Origin: Thuidium tamariscinum | Lineage: Eukaryota > Streptophyta > Bryopsida > Hypnales > Thuidiaceae | Reading direction: 5' to 3' | Length of the DNA: 64,000 nucleotides | Assembly (NCBI GenBank): GCA_947034885.2 | Contig: OX344750.2 | Span: 7,608,501 to 7,672,500 of the forward strand | Shown: piece after piece, positions 1-12,975 of the stretch | Numbering within the stretch: the stretch's first letter is position 1 | Layout of the letters: the number at the start of each line of letters is the position of its first letter | Made by a program: the position numbers and the translations under genes | The notes under the pieces: generated by a model | What the model was told of the DNA's origin: nothing | The model's database searches: none | The model's input: only the letters and a program-made list of their open reading frames with translations

Positions 1-1558
1 ATTTTGCACTTTGTGTGACTAAATTATAAACTTTAAATCTTTGTAGTTAATGGTGTTCAGTTAATTTTTCTAATCTTGCATACCATATTCTTTTAAACTT
101 TGAACTACAAAAATTCCAATCATAGTTGTATGGCTCTACCAAAATTATAAAAATTATAAGGTCTCAAAGGACATAGGACGTGGAAAATACACATCCATCA
201 ACAATATCAAATATATTGCTAAATATATGTAGGTACAAATACACATTATTTCATATCTTTGAATATCTAAACTTCCTCATTTGAATATATTTGATCTTGT
301 TCAAATTATAGTTAATAAGGGTCTTGTGAGATATGGAACACATGCATGTGTTATCATTGTCATTGAAGAAATTATATTACAATATCCACATTATAAAAAG
401 AAGAACAACCAATTCTCCCTCCAAAGGTTCAAAATCCTAGAATAATTTCTTAAAGATTTTCAATAGGTTTGTACAATGTCAAAATTTTAGTATAAGCTTT
501 GTAAAGTTTTTTTGAGGTCATGGAATGTACCGTCTTTATGGGAATGTGATTTTCATTACATTTGATGTCATGGAGAGAAAACTAGGCCCTCTTATAGTAC
601 AAAATGTTTGATTTCGTGTAGCAAAAAAAATGCAAAAAAATATTTTTGATTAATTTTTTCTTATTTAATTTGTATCATTTGGAGAATCTTTGATTTTTGT
701 GTATTTTGGTAAGTCCTTTAGATCAAATTTAGTTATTTTATTTCATGATATTTTCAAGATTTTTTGGATCTTGATTTTCTAAGTTACAAAGTATTGAACT
801 ATAAAGTAAGATGAGTCATCTTTAAGTAAAATTAATCGTAGAATCTTGTAGAAAGTCAAGTCCTTATCATCTCTACAAGGTTTGGTTTTAATCAAAGTCA
901 AATTTAAGAAGATTGTGATGTAAAAGTGAAGTGTGTTACAATAAAATCCATGTTTTGGTGTAGTTGAAATTGTGTTTTGTTTAGGGTTTAATGGGAAATA
1001 GCATTTTAGAAATTTGGCATCCTGCACTCATTTTTAAGATTACAAAGATCTACATACATAAAAACAAGTCATTTATAGGACCAAAAATGAGTGTGAAAAT
1101 GGTCTTGCAATAATGACTTCTTTATTCTTAAAATTTCAAAAATTAAGAGATAATTGGAAGGTTTGTCACATTTAGAGCTAGAATTCTAGATTGAACACAA
1201 TAGATTAAAAGAATACAAGAAAAGACACACAATATCATTTTTTTTAATGAAAAATGACTACAATCCAATTGCAAGATGAGTATTATAAAAGTTGTTGTTA
1301 GACACAAATCACGAAGAGGTAAAAAAACATATGCTTCTATTTCATTAGCTAGAATTCCCTATATAATAATCCTTCGACCCTTTACCAACAAGCCACTTAT
1401 ACTTCGGAATTTTTTTAAATTCAATAGCAAATTTTCTTCTAAATTTGAATACATCACTACTGACTTTAGTTTCTCTAAAATGAGTCCAAGTTCAAGTGAA
1501 TCTTTATGTTTCCAAGTCCAAAAATGACTATTCTAAAAATGATCAATCTATTTTCAAT
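1..1558. other. AT-rich intergenic DNA, nothing assigned
   Basis: Low-complexity AT-rich sequence. An 83-codon ATG frame at 1276-1527 has no recognisable motif and no coding composition. No inverted-repeat element could be bounded. Confidence 0.4.
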
Positions 1559-2520
1559 GATGCTAGTATGTGAACATAAAGATGTGAGCATGTGAACCTT
1601 GAACATGTATATAAGTAGATATACAAGGGTGATTGCAAGAAACACCGGTCCTATTTCCCGTCACAATTGGAGTTTTGTTGTTCTTTTCTGCTATAACTTT
1701 TGAATAAAAATATTTGAGAATATGAAATAATTATTGTACCTCTCTAACTTGAGGGTTTTTACATCCCTTATTTTTCAAAAATTAAAAAAAATCATTTTAT
1801 ATTTAAAATTAATTTTTGTTAATTTGTCACAAATTGAGGTTTAGGGGGTTTTACTACGTTAGGAGTACCCAAATTTAATGATCTAAAGTTGAAATTTTCA
1901 TAGTGCATTTGAATATTAGGAAAGCATATTCCTACTGAAGGAAATCTAAAAATACATTATTTTATATCCTCCACATGCGTGCAAACAGCACTCCAATTGC
2001 ACGCAATTTTTGACCATTGACAATGGTACTAAGATTATTTTTTTGGTGAAATCTCATCACCATCAACTCTTTCCAAATGGCCAATGCTTAGATTTGAGAA
2101 AAATAAATTTTCCTATTTTTTACAAATTAAAATGTAAGTATGTCCATTTTCATGAGATTTTCTACTTTTCTATTTCTCCTACTTAGAGAATTTTCCTAAG
2201 CTTTTCCTCCATAGGGTACTTTCTTCTTTAAGGTGTATACATTTTACATATTTTACATATATTTAAAAAAAAAAAAAAATAATACTCCTAAAGAAAAAGG
2301 GGGTGTACTGCAAAACGCTACGGAAAATGGTCGGTGTTTCTTGCAATGACCCACAACAACCATTGATGGTGATCATGATATAAACACCTATAATTAAAGT
2401 ATCTATAGTATAGCTGCACTATAATTATAGAAAATTTTCATACTATAGCCACCTAAACTATAGGTATGTAGTCTTTTAGGCTCATGAGCTAACACTCTTA
2501 GGCTCACATAGTAGCAAACC
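1559..2520 (+). mobile_element. MITE family B copy, interrupted by a nested family A element
   Basis: The left end GATGCTAGTATGTGAACATA and right end TCACATAGTAGCAAACC are the inverted ends seen in the other family B copies. Between them lies a 726-bp family A element. Without it the copy would be about 230 bp, as in the intact copy at 5365-5596. The interior carries the family hallmark of overlapping short palindromes built from TATAATATAGGT-type words. Confidence 0.75.
1627..2352 (+). mobile_element. MITE family A copy 1, 4-bp target duplication ACAA
   Basis: It begins GGGTGATTGCAAGAAACACC and ends with the near-complement GGTGTTTCTTGCAATGACCC. ACAA flanks it at 1623-1626 and 2353-2356. 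The family B copy into which it inserted reads as continuous when the element and one ACAA are removed, compared with the B copy at 28662. It matches copy 2 (32796-33528) along its interior in inverse orientation. No coding capacity. Confidence 0.8.
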
Positions 2521-2625
2521 TCATTTATTTTGGGTCACTACAAAATTTAAGATTTTTTATACTCAACAAAATGTAAAATTAATAATCATAAGATTCTTTT
2601 ATTTTGCACTAATGGCACTTTGAAT

Positions 2626-2866
2626 GATGCCTAAATATGAACGCATAGACAAGAGCCTACAAGCCTTGAATCTAGTTGTAAGTATGTCCCTACAATCATT
2701 TGAAGGTGTTTATAATATACATACCTATAATATAGGCAATTTATAACATGGAAAGAATTTATAACATATGCTTTTGTTATATAGACACTTATAACTATAG
2801 AAAGTGTCTATAATATAAACTACTAGGCTCATAGGCCCATAGATTCTATACTCAGACACTAGTATT
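2626..2866 (+). mobile_element. MITE family B, diverged copy
   Basis: It follows the order of intact family B: GATGCCTAAATATGAACGCA at the left, AAGCCTTGA, AAGGTGTTTATAATAT, repeated TATAATATAGG words, AGGCTCATAGGCCCATAG, and CTCAGACACTAGTATT at the right. The ends are decayed. It lies about 100 bp after the copy at 1559-2520. Confidence 0.6.
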
Positions 2867-4220
2867 TACAATTCCGCTCCTTTAGACTCGATTTTATAAT
2901 CAAGTCAAATACTATAAGATACTATTATTAATATACTATGAACAGGAATGAAGAATTTTGTCTGGCAATAGTAAAAAAGAACTTCCTACAAAAGAAATCA
3001 TATGGCCAATTTGAACATTATAACATTTGAGATGCTAAGAGTTGGGTTTTAAAATTAGTAAGAAATAAGTATGCTATATTAGTTTGATGGAAAATCTTGC
3101 AATTTAATTTTTGCAAAAGATTTTCACAAAAATCTTGATTTCCACTTATTTCCAAAATGTATTGTTTGTAATAGTTTTGGTAAAAAAATAATGAAAATAT
3201 TTTACAAGTTCTAAGCACTTTTCACCATTAATTTAAAATAATAAGTAAAAAGGCAATAACAAAAGGAATCATATTTAAAGCCTTTTCTAAAATCCCTTTT
3301 CAAAATTTGTTAATGAACTTTGTATAACCATATGAAAGACATGCTCCTCACAAGTTTTATAAGTTCTTTGCAATTTATAAAAACACCTGATTTATAAGAA
3401 CTTAGAGCTTCAAAAATGGTGTGCAACAAGGAATATAGGGGTTTGTGTAAGGATCATAGTTTAGGGGCTACTAACAAATCCCATGCAAAAAATGATTGGT
3501 TAGCTTTTCAAGGTTGTTAATTTTTTTTCATTGGTCTACTTACTAACCACATAGCATAATCGAGGCAACTCTACTCACTATGTAAGTTCTGAGAATTGAG
3601 AAGGAAAATCTTGAACTAAGTTTGACATCAACATCATCTAAACCTATACACATGTACAAATTGAGAAGGTCCTCAACTATTGAGTATGTAGGCTTAATTC
3701 TAAAGAGCCCACGGCACTTGTTAACATTACTCCCATTATGATAGGGCTTAGAACTTACTATGGACTTGCCAAAAAAAATGTTGAAGCTACATTGGGCTCA
3801 ATATCTAGGCATTCATTATCACTCTTTGAAATGAGTACATTAAGGGGGTTCAACAAAAAATTTGCTGATGCATTTTAAAACATTTTAAAGGATATATTTG
3901 GTGAAATATTCTTCCTTTTCTAATGGATGCAATTACAAAATTCTACCAAACTAATCTATGTGTGGTATTGTTCTATTTTGGATCAATGTACCCTCTTTTG
4001 GATGAAAAATATTTGTTCATCCATATATTGCAAGTTTCATCCATTTCCTTCACTCCAATGCAAATCACTTTTTCTGCAATGCCTCAAAGAAATGAAAGCA
4101 AACCAACCCTCCTTTATTTATGTAAAAAAACAACCCCTAAAACCCCCTAAAAAAAACTGGATTACGCCCTCAACAAGCTCGCTAAAAATCACTTAAGCCA
4201 ACTGCGCCTCCCCATTTATC
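2867..4220. other. AT-rich intergenic DNA, nothing assigned
   Basis: No gene or bounded element seen. Two overlapping short frames near 3923-4196 lack any family resemblance. Confidence 0.4.
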
Positions 4221-4234
4221 AAAAGTGCATCTAA

Positions 4235-4261
4235 AAAAAATTAAAAAATTAAAAAAAATTA
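4235..4261 (+). mobile_element. A/T-only tail insertion with 14-bp flanking repeats
   Basis: 27 nt of AAAATT units lie between perfect copies of AAAAGTGCATCTAA (4221-4234, 4262-4275). It looks like a retroposed tail alone, although simple tandem duplication is possible. Confidence 0.5.
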
Positions 4262-4592
4262 AAAAGTGCATCTAAGCTTTTCCTAAGCTAAGGAAAAGTA
4301 CCGGCCTATAGCAGAAAAAAATGACGTTTATCATACAAATTTGCAATTCCATTATATCAATAAAATCCAAATTTGCAATTCTATTATTATTACGACTGAG
4401 TGATTATATAAATGATGAGAAATGGGAGAGGTGCCACCCAATTGGCTCATTGGCCCCCAAAAGTACAGGAGTTGGATGGAGTGGGTCCAGTTAATTTAAT
4501 GGTTCCGAAGTGGTTGTCAGCCGTCAATTTTAGTTTCCAATTGATTTCCTGGGTCCCCCCCAACCCACGGTGGCTCCTAATAATAAATAGGT

Positions 4593-4646
4593 ACGCAGTG
4601 GGGTCTCCCCATTTGTTCAAAAATTAAAAAGAAATTAAAAAAGTAG
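4593..4646 (+). mobile_element. tail-type mini-retroposon with 12-bp flanking repeats
   Basis: 54 nt between TAATAAATAGGT copies (4581-4592, 4647-4658). The insert reads CAGTGGGGTCTCCCC, then ATTTGTTCAAAAATT and an A-rich tail. The same head recurs at 4893. Confidence 0.6.
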
Positions 4647-4892
4647 TAATAAATAGGTGGCCATATCCTCAAAAAATCAAATTCCTTCATGACACGGGTT
4701 CCCAAAAAAAAACCATTTGCCACAGAGAGATTCTCCAATCTCCATCATGAAGCAAATGATAAGCTTGAAAGCGTCATCCAAGGCAGCTGGGGCACTTGGC
4801 AACTTTGGGCCCTAATTAGAATTATTAGGCACTTTACCTTACCTTACCCCCAGTTGACTTGGAGGAATCATGAACTAAAAAAATCTTCATTT

Positions 4893-4937
4893 CAGTGGGG
4901 TCTCCCCATTTGTTAAAAACAAATAAAAAATAAAAAT
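4893..4937 (+). mobile_element. tail-type mini-retroposon with 9-bp flanking repeats
   Basis: 45 nt between TCTTCATTT copies (4884-4892, 4938-4946). It begins CAGTGGGGTCTCCCCATTTG, as in the insert at 4593, and ends in AAAAAATAAAAAT. Confidence 0.6.
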
Positions 4938-5364
4938 TCTTCATTTTATTTTAGAGATAAAAAAAAGTGAATAAATAAATTTTAAAAATTATATCAGCAA
5001 GGGTCTACACAATGCGTTTACATATCTAAATTGAAATTCTTTTTTGGAAAAAATTAAGAAATAATAGCAAAGTTGTAGGGGGACAAGGTTTGGGCAAGAG
5101 AATAATTTCTAAAATCCGATCCAATTCTTTTGAGATTTTTTTGGTAATTTTTAAAGAAATTATAGGAAATTAAAAATTATATATATATATCAATCATTGA
5201 ATATCTATTTTTAGTACATGATGAACACTATATTTTGCCAAAAAAATATGACAAAGATAATATGTTTGTGTTTATGTGAATGATATCTAATTGAGAGATT
5301 TTGTATAAAACCAACCAATGGTTGAATAAATATTCTACTTCTACCTTGCCTACAAGTCTATCAA

Positions 5365-5596
5365 GGATGCTAGTATGTGAGCATAGAAGTGTGAGTCTAT
5401 AAGCTTTGAGCCTAAGTAAAAGTAAGTATCTTACACTTATTGAAGGTGTTTATAACATAAACACTTATAATATAAGTGTTTAGAACATAGATATACTATA
5501 ATCATTGAGGTGTCTATGATATAGACACCTATACTATAGGTATATAAAATTTTAGGCTCATAGGCTCACACTTTCTATACTCACATACTAGCAACC
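5365..5596 (+). mobile_element. MITE family B, uninterrupted copy
   Basis: A 232-bp element with ends GGATGCTAGTATGTGAGCAT and CTCACATACTAGCAACC. The interior is rich in GTGTTTATAACATAAACAC-like palindromes. No clear target-site duplication could be read. It serves as the reference copy for the nested case at 1559. Confidence 0.7.
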
Positions 5597-6123
5597 AAAG
5601 TAGGTTTGTTTTGGCAAATCAATCATACTAGAAATTTTCACTTTTTTAATTCAATGATTCTAATAGGTGGATAGGATTTATTAGATTTTCAACACTTTAT
5701 GAGGATCCCCCTCACTTTGGATTGAATTCTTTCTAGTCACGTGTAAATGTGATCCTTTAAAAAAGAAATCTCAACAACAATTTTTAATTTTTTTGTAATA
5801 GTTGTAAATAATTTCCAAAATTTTGACGTCTTCCAAATTTTTCTGAGTTATTTACAAAAGTGACCTACACGTACAATGTTTGGATTGTTGTTCATATGTT
5901 CAGACTACTTCCGATTTATTTTTTACCTGTGATGGATTTTTGAAAAATATTAGTTAGCAATTTCAATGCCAAAATCCATCTACATTAAATCTAATCTTGG
6001 TTTTTAAATGAATCTTCAAGATAGTGCATCTAATACTCATAATATCATTATCTTTATTTCCAAAAGATGCATCTATCAAATTTACTTTTGTATTTTGAAT
6101 TACAATTTGAATGTGTGATTTAA

Positions 6124-6519
6124 GAGCATCCCACGCCTTCGCAAAAGAAGACGCAAACTGGGCAATTGGCCGGGCCCGGCCATGGGAATTGCCCCATGGC
6201 ACGCACGCGGAAATAAAAAATAAGCCCAGGCCCGAATAAATTTGGCGATGGCTTGGCCAAATGGCGAGCCATCAAGTGCACCCGGCAAGTCTTTTTTTTT
6301 GCCTTTTTTCCAACTTCCCAGGCACTTGGGATTAGAAAAAGGCTTTCTCATGTCGGAATCTCCTTAGGTGGCACCTCGAAGTCCGAAATTCCTTGCCTCC
6401 CCGCCTTGTTGGCCGTGTTGGGGTGGGGCAAATTTTTTTAGCCGGGCCCGGGCTTCTTTAATGGCTCGGCAAGTGGTCCCTGGCCGGGCCATTTGCCCGA
6501 GCCAGGCGTGGGGATGCTC
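6124..6519. mobile_element. Harbinger-like GC-rich MITE (family Q copy 1)
   Basis: 396 bp with ends GAGCATCCCACGCC and GGCGTGGGGATGCTC, flanked by TAA (6121-6123) and TGA (6520-6522). It is a GC-rich block (GGCCGGGCCCGGCC, GCCGGGCCCGGGC) in an otherwise AT-rich stretch. TAA/TTA duplications and GAGCATC ends suit PIF/Harbinger. The small open frames inside are by-products of composition. Confidence 0.65.
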
Positions 6520-6756
6520 TGACATTGGAAAGATTATCAGTGTAAGATTTGTAGAATAGATCTAATGTTGCCCATTCTTCAAAATAAGGCAAAAGTTCAC
6601 CATCAATTGCTACAAACTTTATGATGCCTATTAAAAAAGATTTTCAAATTAAAATTTAAACTACCCTATAAGAAGATCTAAAATGTCATTTGAGGATTAT
6701 AATGAATTAATTTGTGCAAATTTACCCTTCAATTTTAGAAGAGATATTAAGATATA

Positions 6757-7995
6757 TCCCTAAATGTCCAAATTGCATTCTTTGACAACATAACAATTTT
6801 GGGAAGCTCACTACAAATGGAGTTTTTATTTATTTTTCTTTTATATCTTCACACAACATTTTTTTTAGAGGTGTATACGTAAGGCCCAACAATTTCATAA
6901 CTTTTGACTACATAGTTAAAAAAATTATTGTATGATTTGTAATTTTCATTAATCGATGAGCAACCCAAGCAACAAAAAAAGATTCTTTGAAAATATTTTT
7001 CTTAAGAAATAGAAGTTTGGAATTGTTTTATTTATTTATATCTAAGTGGAAAACTTTGAATCATTCTATTTTGATCAATGAATCAAAAGTTATGAGAAGT
7101 TTTAGGTTGGGGTAGTTTGTAGGTAGTTAGAGAATGTCTATACTACAAAAAGTTTGAAATCCTTTATTAAATTCAATTTTTAGTATTCTTAGAAAAAAAT
7201 AAACATAGGAGGTGTAGATTGTTTATTACAACATTTTAACCACTGAAATTTGAAAATTTTCAATTCAATAAATTAATTGTTTATAATTTAGTATTTTTAA
7301 TCATTTTCTACTTCTTCCTACTTCCTAATTTTTTCTTATATGTTGTACAATTCCAAATGATTTGAAATTTTTCAAGCATGTAGCCAACTTGACTTGACAA
7401 ATAAATTCAAAGAGTAGCCACCAATTTGAACTTTTTTTCATATAATGACAATGAACAACAAGCAATGAGTCCAAAATATGGATACTGATATTTGAATATT
7501 GCATACGAATATTTGAATATTGCATACGAATATTTGAATATCGAGTACAGATATGACATACACATATTAGATATGGATACAAGATATGGATGACATTCTC
7601 ATCATTCCATACTAATTGTATAGAACCCTCTCAAAATTATAAGAGGTGGTGCGGTGTATGTAAAATCAAATTTATTAAAAATTTTACTACAAAATAAAAT
7701 TTTAAAATTTTAGAGCTCATTGTGTGAAATTTTTTTTAATACAAATGTGACCTTCTAAAGTTTAGCTGCTTGATTTTTCATAGGGTCAAAAAAATGATTA
7801 TTGTCAATTCAAATGCTAACATCTTGCAATTTACATGGTGAAAATTTCTAATTTTTTTTCCACACAAGCATACTATAAGACCCTATGGTTGCATAGGTTA
7901 GAAAAGGTTTTTTTTAAAAATTTTGGTATTTGTAATAGAAATGACAATTTTAGAGCATTATTAGTGAAAACATAATCTAAACCATTATTTTAGGG
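6757..7995 (-). mobile_element. TTAA-type MITE family C copy, inverted and interrupted
   Basis: The minus-strand left end sits at a TTAA (7996-7999), with the family words GTTTTCACTAAT and CTAAAATTGTCATT next to it. The other end, at about 6757, reads CCCTAAATGTCC, but its TTAA has decayed to ATAT. The middle matches family C phrases such as TTCCTATATGTTGTACAATT read in reverse. A foreign segment of about 280 bp splits it between about 7446 and 7731. Confidence 0.65.
7446..7731. repeat. insert in the family C copy, with a 21-bp tandem repeat
   Basis: This segment is absent from the other family C copies at the same point. It contains three 21-bp units TTTGAATATTGCATACGAATA at 7491-7511, 7512-7532 and 7533-7553, the third degenerate. 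I cannot define ends or assign a family. Confidence 0.5.
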
Positions 7996-7999
7996 TTAA

Positions 8000-9369
8000 A
8001 CTCTCCTAAGCTCTCTCATAAAAGAAGCAATTATTCTTGGGCTACACCTTTGCCAATATAAAGTTTTGTAGGCGTCTACTTTTTGGCAAGTTTGGTGTAC
8101 TTGCAATCTAGTCATTTTCAAACATTAAATCCTTTAATGTGCAGCTTGTTTACCAAACAATATGGATGAATACCATCTACACCAAAATAGCTAAAGCATA
8201 ATCACCTCTTTGTTAACTTTGAAAAGTTTGTTCAAGAATGGAAAACTACTTTAGATAAATTTTAGCCTATAAAGTGCCATAATAGTGTTTGATGTTTGGA
8301 TAGTGTTTCTTCCTACTTGTACAAACAAAATCTATGCTCTTTGAAGTGTTCCTTCAAGGGGGGGTTTTAGAAGGTTAATTTGACAAATTAAAACTTGAGG
8401 AAAATGAAAAAATTTATTACTTACCACCAATGATCAAAATTTTAAAATTTTAATTATTATTTGAAAATTTAAAAATACAAAATGAACCTCTCTAAAAAAA
8501 GCAAGTAGTTTTTTTAGATACCCCTATATGACTTCAAAAGGATATGGAAGTTTGTTTATACTTTCTTTCACCTCCATTCTTTTAGTAGGATTGTCATTGT
8601 ATTCTTGAGAGTATATGCTCTGTGTCTTTTTTTGAAATGCAAAATATATTTACAAGGGGGATTAGTCCATCTTCAAATTTCATAAGTCATAGATGCTTGT
8701 AACAAAATTAGAAACATGTCAATTGAGCCTTGTACTATTAGAAGGAAGATCCTAAGGCATTAAGGTAGTAATATAGTTTGGTTCAAAATCCACAAAGATG
8801 GCCTACAAATGAATGTTGAACCTCACTTTTATGATTATTTATGTGAATATTATTTTGATTTGTTGTTGTAAAGAAGGTATAATTAATCTAATTAAAAATG
8901 AGAAAAAAATGAAATCATTGGCTTTTAGACCAAATGAGACAAGGCTTTGCATTCATCTAAACTACATTTATTGATAGTGTAAACACATCCTTAGGAAAAA
9001 ACAATTTTGATGGTGATTGTCACTTTGCAACCTCAAGGGTGAAGACAAACTTATCTTGCATTGTCTCTCAAGGTAAGATAATTCAAAGTAGATGTTGTTG
9101 CTCAATTACACCCTCTACTACTTGTTATAATTTAGTTCTTTGACATTCCAATGTAGAAATAAGTAAATTGTAGTTTTACATAAAAGGGATTGAGACTATT
9201 TCAATTGGATTCCAAATTTGCAATTTCAGAAATAAAATTACCTCTATCTTTGGAGTATTAGTTATTCAACATGGTCATTCAATAATCTTATGCAAATAGG
9301 AATAAAGAACTTTCATAGTTACACCCAATCAATATTCATGATAATGCTTGTTTCATTTTTTCAAAGTCT
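8000..9369. other. AT-rich intergenic DNA, nothing assigned
   Basis: No gene, RNA or bounded repeat recognised between the family C copy and the family M arm. Confidence 0.4.
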
Positions 9370-9740
9370 TAGGAGGTGCTTTTATATTGTCAATGCATCA
9401 CTATAGGAATCTTTAAACCTACAATGACTCACAAAGTCGTTGGCCACCTTATAAATCACTCTTATAAATTGAGAAATTAAAATTATAAAGTGAAATTTAG
9501 ATATATTGTTGTACATAGGAGAATCTACCTTCATGTGTAGTTTCACTTAAAATGGACTATTTTTAGACCTATTATTATTTGAATAAAATTTCTATGAATT
9601 TTTTTTTTGAGAAGTCAAAATGTCTCAATTCTTTTTATAGGAAGAATGAACATCTTGACTAGAGTCATATGTTACAAGTTTCATGAACTTTGGATTTTTA
9701 TTCATTAAAATCTTATTGATTGAAATTTGACCTCAAAATA
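9370..9740 (+). repeat. family M single arm
   Basis: It shares CATCTTGACTAGAGTCATATG, ATAAAGTGAAATTTAGATAT and the TAATTTCACTTA-type words with the foldback at 14290, in the same order. Its ends are not defined. Confidence 0.5.
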
Positions 9741-10094
9741 TTGAACTTCTTATCTTTTACTCTATAAATTTACTAGAGTGATTTACATGGTGGTCAACAA
9801 CTTTTATATGTCATTGTACAATAATATTAAAAAAAAAAAGGACAATCTCTATCTATGGTTCATAATGAAAAGCTATATGTTATTGCTTTGACCATCTATA
9901 ATACACCATTTTTTAATTTATAAATGCGAGATGACCCAATTATTGATGAAAATACTCATTGATTTGCCAATTTGTTGCCAAAAATTGTATTTGAATTTGA
10001 TAAGTTTAGATATGTTCGACAATAAAATGGACTTTCTACCTCAATATTGTTTGCCTATACACACAAGATATATGGTGGACCATTTTATAATCAA

Positions 10095-11012
10095 CCCCTA
10101 AAGGACCATGACTATGTTTTCATGAAAAATACTCCAAAACTGTCATTTTTAGGACAAGTACCAAATTTTTTTAGAAACATTTTTAGACACATAAAATTGC
10201 AAGATCTTGTATTAGGTTGGTTTGAAAAGTTATGGGAAAAATTCCAGAATTTCCACCATGTGAATTGAAAGATATTAGCATTTGAATTGACAAAAATCCT
10301 TTTTTTCACCTTGCAAAAAATTGGGCAGCTGTACTTCTGAAAGTCACATTTGCATGAAAAAATGTTCAAAAAGGTTGTAACTCTTTGGATTCATTTTTCA
10401 TGTCAAGTTCTCTACATGCTTGAAAAAATTCAGATCATTTGGAATTGCACAACATATAGGAAAAAAATAGTAAGTAGGAAGAGGTAGATAATGATTCAAA
10501 ATACTAAATTGTAAATAATTTAATTATGGAATTGAAAAATGCCAATCCCAACAGTTGTAATGATGTATTAAGCAATCTACATCCTATGATTTTATTTTTT
10601 TCCAAAATATTGAAATTTGAGTTCAATAAAGGATTTCAAAGTTTATTTTGGGGTAGAGATTCTATAACTACCCGCAAACTAAAACTCCTCATAACTTTTG
10701 ACTCATTGATTGAAATTGAATGATTCAAAGCTTTCCACGTACATATCAATGTAGAAAAACAATTTCAAATTTTAGTTTTTAAAAAAAGTTTTTTTTTAAT
10801 CCGCCCGAACTACCTTGTTATAAAAAAAAGTAACATATGAGGTCACAATTTTTTGCTCACATTTCCAAATTTCATGAAATTTTGGCACATGAAAGATATT
10901 CCTCTTCCACACATTCTCTTAAAATTTCAGCCTAAAATATGAAAAACTCCATTCACACGTACCTACCTCAAATTTCTATACTACCAAAACACGCAATCCG
11001 GTCCTTTAGGGG
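10095..11012 (+). mobile_element. TTAA-type MITE family C copy (piggyBac-like ends)
   Basis: A 918-bp element whose ends are CCCCTAAAGGACC and its exact complement GGTCCTTTAGGGG. The right flank is TTAA (11013-11016); the left is TCAA (10091-10094), one change from TTAA. It carries no transposase frame. TTAA targets and CCC-starting ends are typical of piggyBac and also of some Kolobok elements. Confidence 0.75.
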
Positions 11013-12094
11013 TTAAACAAGTTTAAAACTAGCCTTGGCATTGTTGACCTTAACAAACATTTACATGGAATCAACTTTTTCCTTATGAAGGTCTTCTTTT
11101 TAAATATAACAAACATGAAAAAGTCTTAATAGTGTTGTGTTACTAGAAGCAAGGATTGATTAGTCAAAGTGTAATTTTATTTTGCAAAAAATTTATTCCT
11201 TTCATTACATCTATTCCTATGAAAATACTATGCAATGGTATACAAGGCTTTGCAATTTTTCAATGTGATGATAATGAAATTTGTATAAAAATGAATAAGA
11301 TGGTAGAATGTACAGGGCCCACTATTCGCCCCAAAACTGATTTTTGACAACCATTAGAATTGTCATTGGATTAACCTCTGAAGGACCAAACATTCAAAAA
11401 TGACTATTATGAATAAATAAAACTTCATTTTAATCAAATAATTAGAACTTAACATTTTCAATTCATACAAAAATTTGTGTAAGACTTACAATTATTCAAT
11501 TGACAATAAAATTTAAAAAGAATTTTGAATTTTATTGAAAAATATTAGTCGATATAGCCATTGATGTCTATATCCATCATGGATGAGAATTTGTTTTTGT
11601 TTTCATTTTTGAGGAACTACCATAGTAGTGATACAAAATGTTATAGTGGTCCTCTAAATTGCAACATTCATCCACTTATTGGATGTATAGTATGGTTTTC
11701 ATCCACAATCAAGCAATTTTATCTAATATTTTTCAAATTTCAAAGTTGTTTGGCAATTTCATCAAAGTTTTTTGGCATTTTCTAGCCAAGTTTTTTTTTG
11801 TGCTATTTGGGACTAGAAAGCTAAAAAATAGACCTTGATGAGATGTGTGGATTGTAATTTACAACTTTTGTTTGAAACTTGCATTGAATTGTTATTCTAT
11901 AGTACATACCTACAATTTTAGAAGTTTTGACTACTCCATGATCTTCAAAGGGTTGAATATTAAGCAATCAAAACCTAAAATTGTTAAATAGGAAACTTTA
12001 AAAATAATGAAATATCAAAGAAAATTTTGTGTTAAAATTCCTTTTTAAAAGAAGAATCTGAATAACTATGTTGTGTTATTTTATTGAGGTTTAA

Positions 12095-12975
12095 TCCCTA
12101 AAGGTTTTTGACAATGTTTTTACCAAAACCACTCTAAAATAGTGATTTCTAGGACAACTATCAAATTTTAGAAAAGAAAACATTTTAGACAAATATAACC
12201 ATAGAATATTTTAGTATATTAGTTTGAAAAAATGTAGAAAAAATTTTGAGCAATTTATGCCGTGTAGATTGCAAGATATTAGTGTTTGAAGTGACAAAAA
12301 TCCTTTTTTACCCATACAAAAATCCTAGCACTTGCACATCAGAAGGCCACATTTGTATGAAAAAAATGTCCAAAATGGTTATAACTCTTTGGATTCATTT
12401 TCAAGTCAAGTTGTCTACATGTTCAATAAATTTCAAATCATTTGAAATTGTACAACATATAGGAAAAAAATAGTAAAAAGAAGTAGAAAATGATTGAAAA
12501 TGCTAAATTATAAACAAATTATTTATGGAAATGAAAACTACCAATCCCAATGGTTGTAATATTGTAATGAAAAATCTTCCCCCGATGTTTTAATTTTTTT
12601 TTCAAAAACCTTTAACTACCAACAAACTACCCGAAACTAAAACTCCTCATAACTTTCATCTCATTAATCAAAATTGAATGATTAAAAGCTTTCCATATAG
12701 ATATAAATCTAATAAACTAATTTCAAATTTTTATTTGTTAAGAAAATAATTTTTAAAGAAGTGTTTTTAGTTGCCCAAGTTGTCCATTGAGTAAAAAATG
12801 ACATATCATGCCATAATTTTTTAATCATAGTCAAAAGTTATGAAACTTGTTGGACCTTAAAGTTACTCCTTAGGCATATGTTGTGTGAAAAACAAATTTA
12901 AGAGAAAAACTCCATCCATGGTGAATTGTACAAAATTGCTATGTTGCCAAAAATATAGTTTGGTCATGTTAGGGG
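12095..12975 (+). mobile_element. TTAA-type MITE family C copy with an empty paralogous site
   Basis: 881 bp, flanked by TTAA at 12091-12094 and 12976-12979. The neighbouring tandem duplicate has a single TTAA at 13783-13786 in the same sequence context (GAAGTTTAATTTCTCTATTT), the unfilled site. That comparison fixes both the boundaries and the 4-bp TTAA duplication for this family. Confidence 0.8.

Noticed and set aside
7491-7553. Possible CRISPR-like short repeats
   Set aside because: The 21-bp units are directly adjacent without spacers; an ordinary minisatellite.
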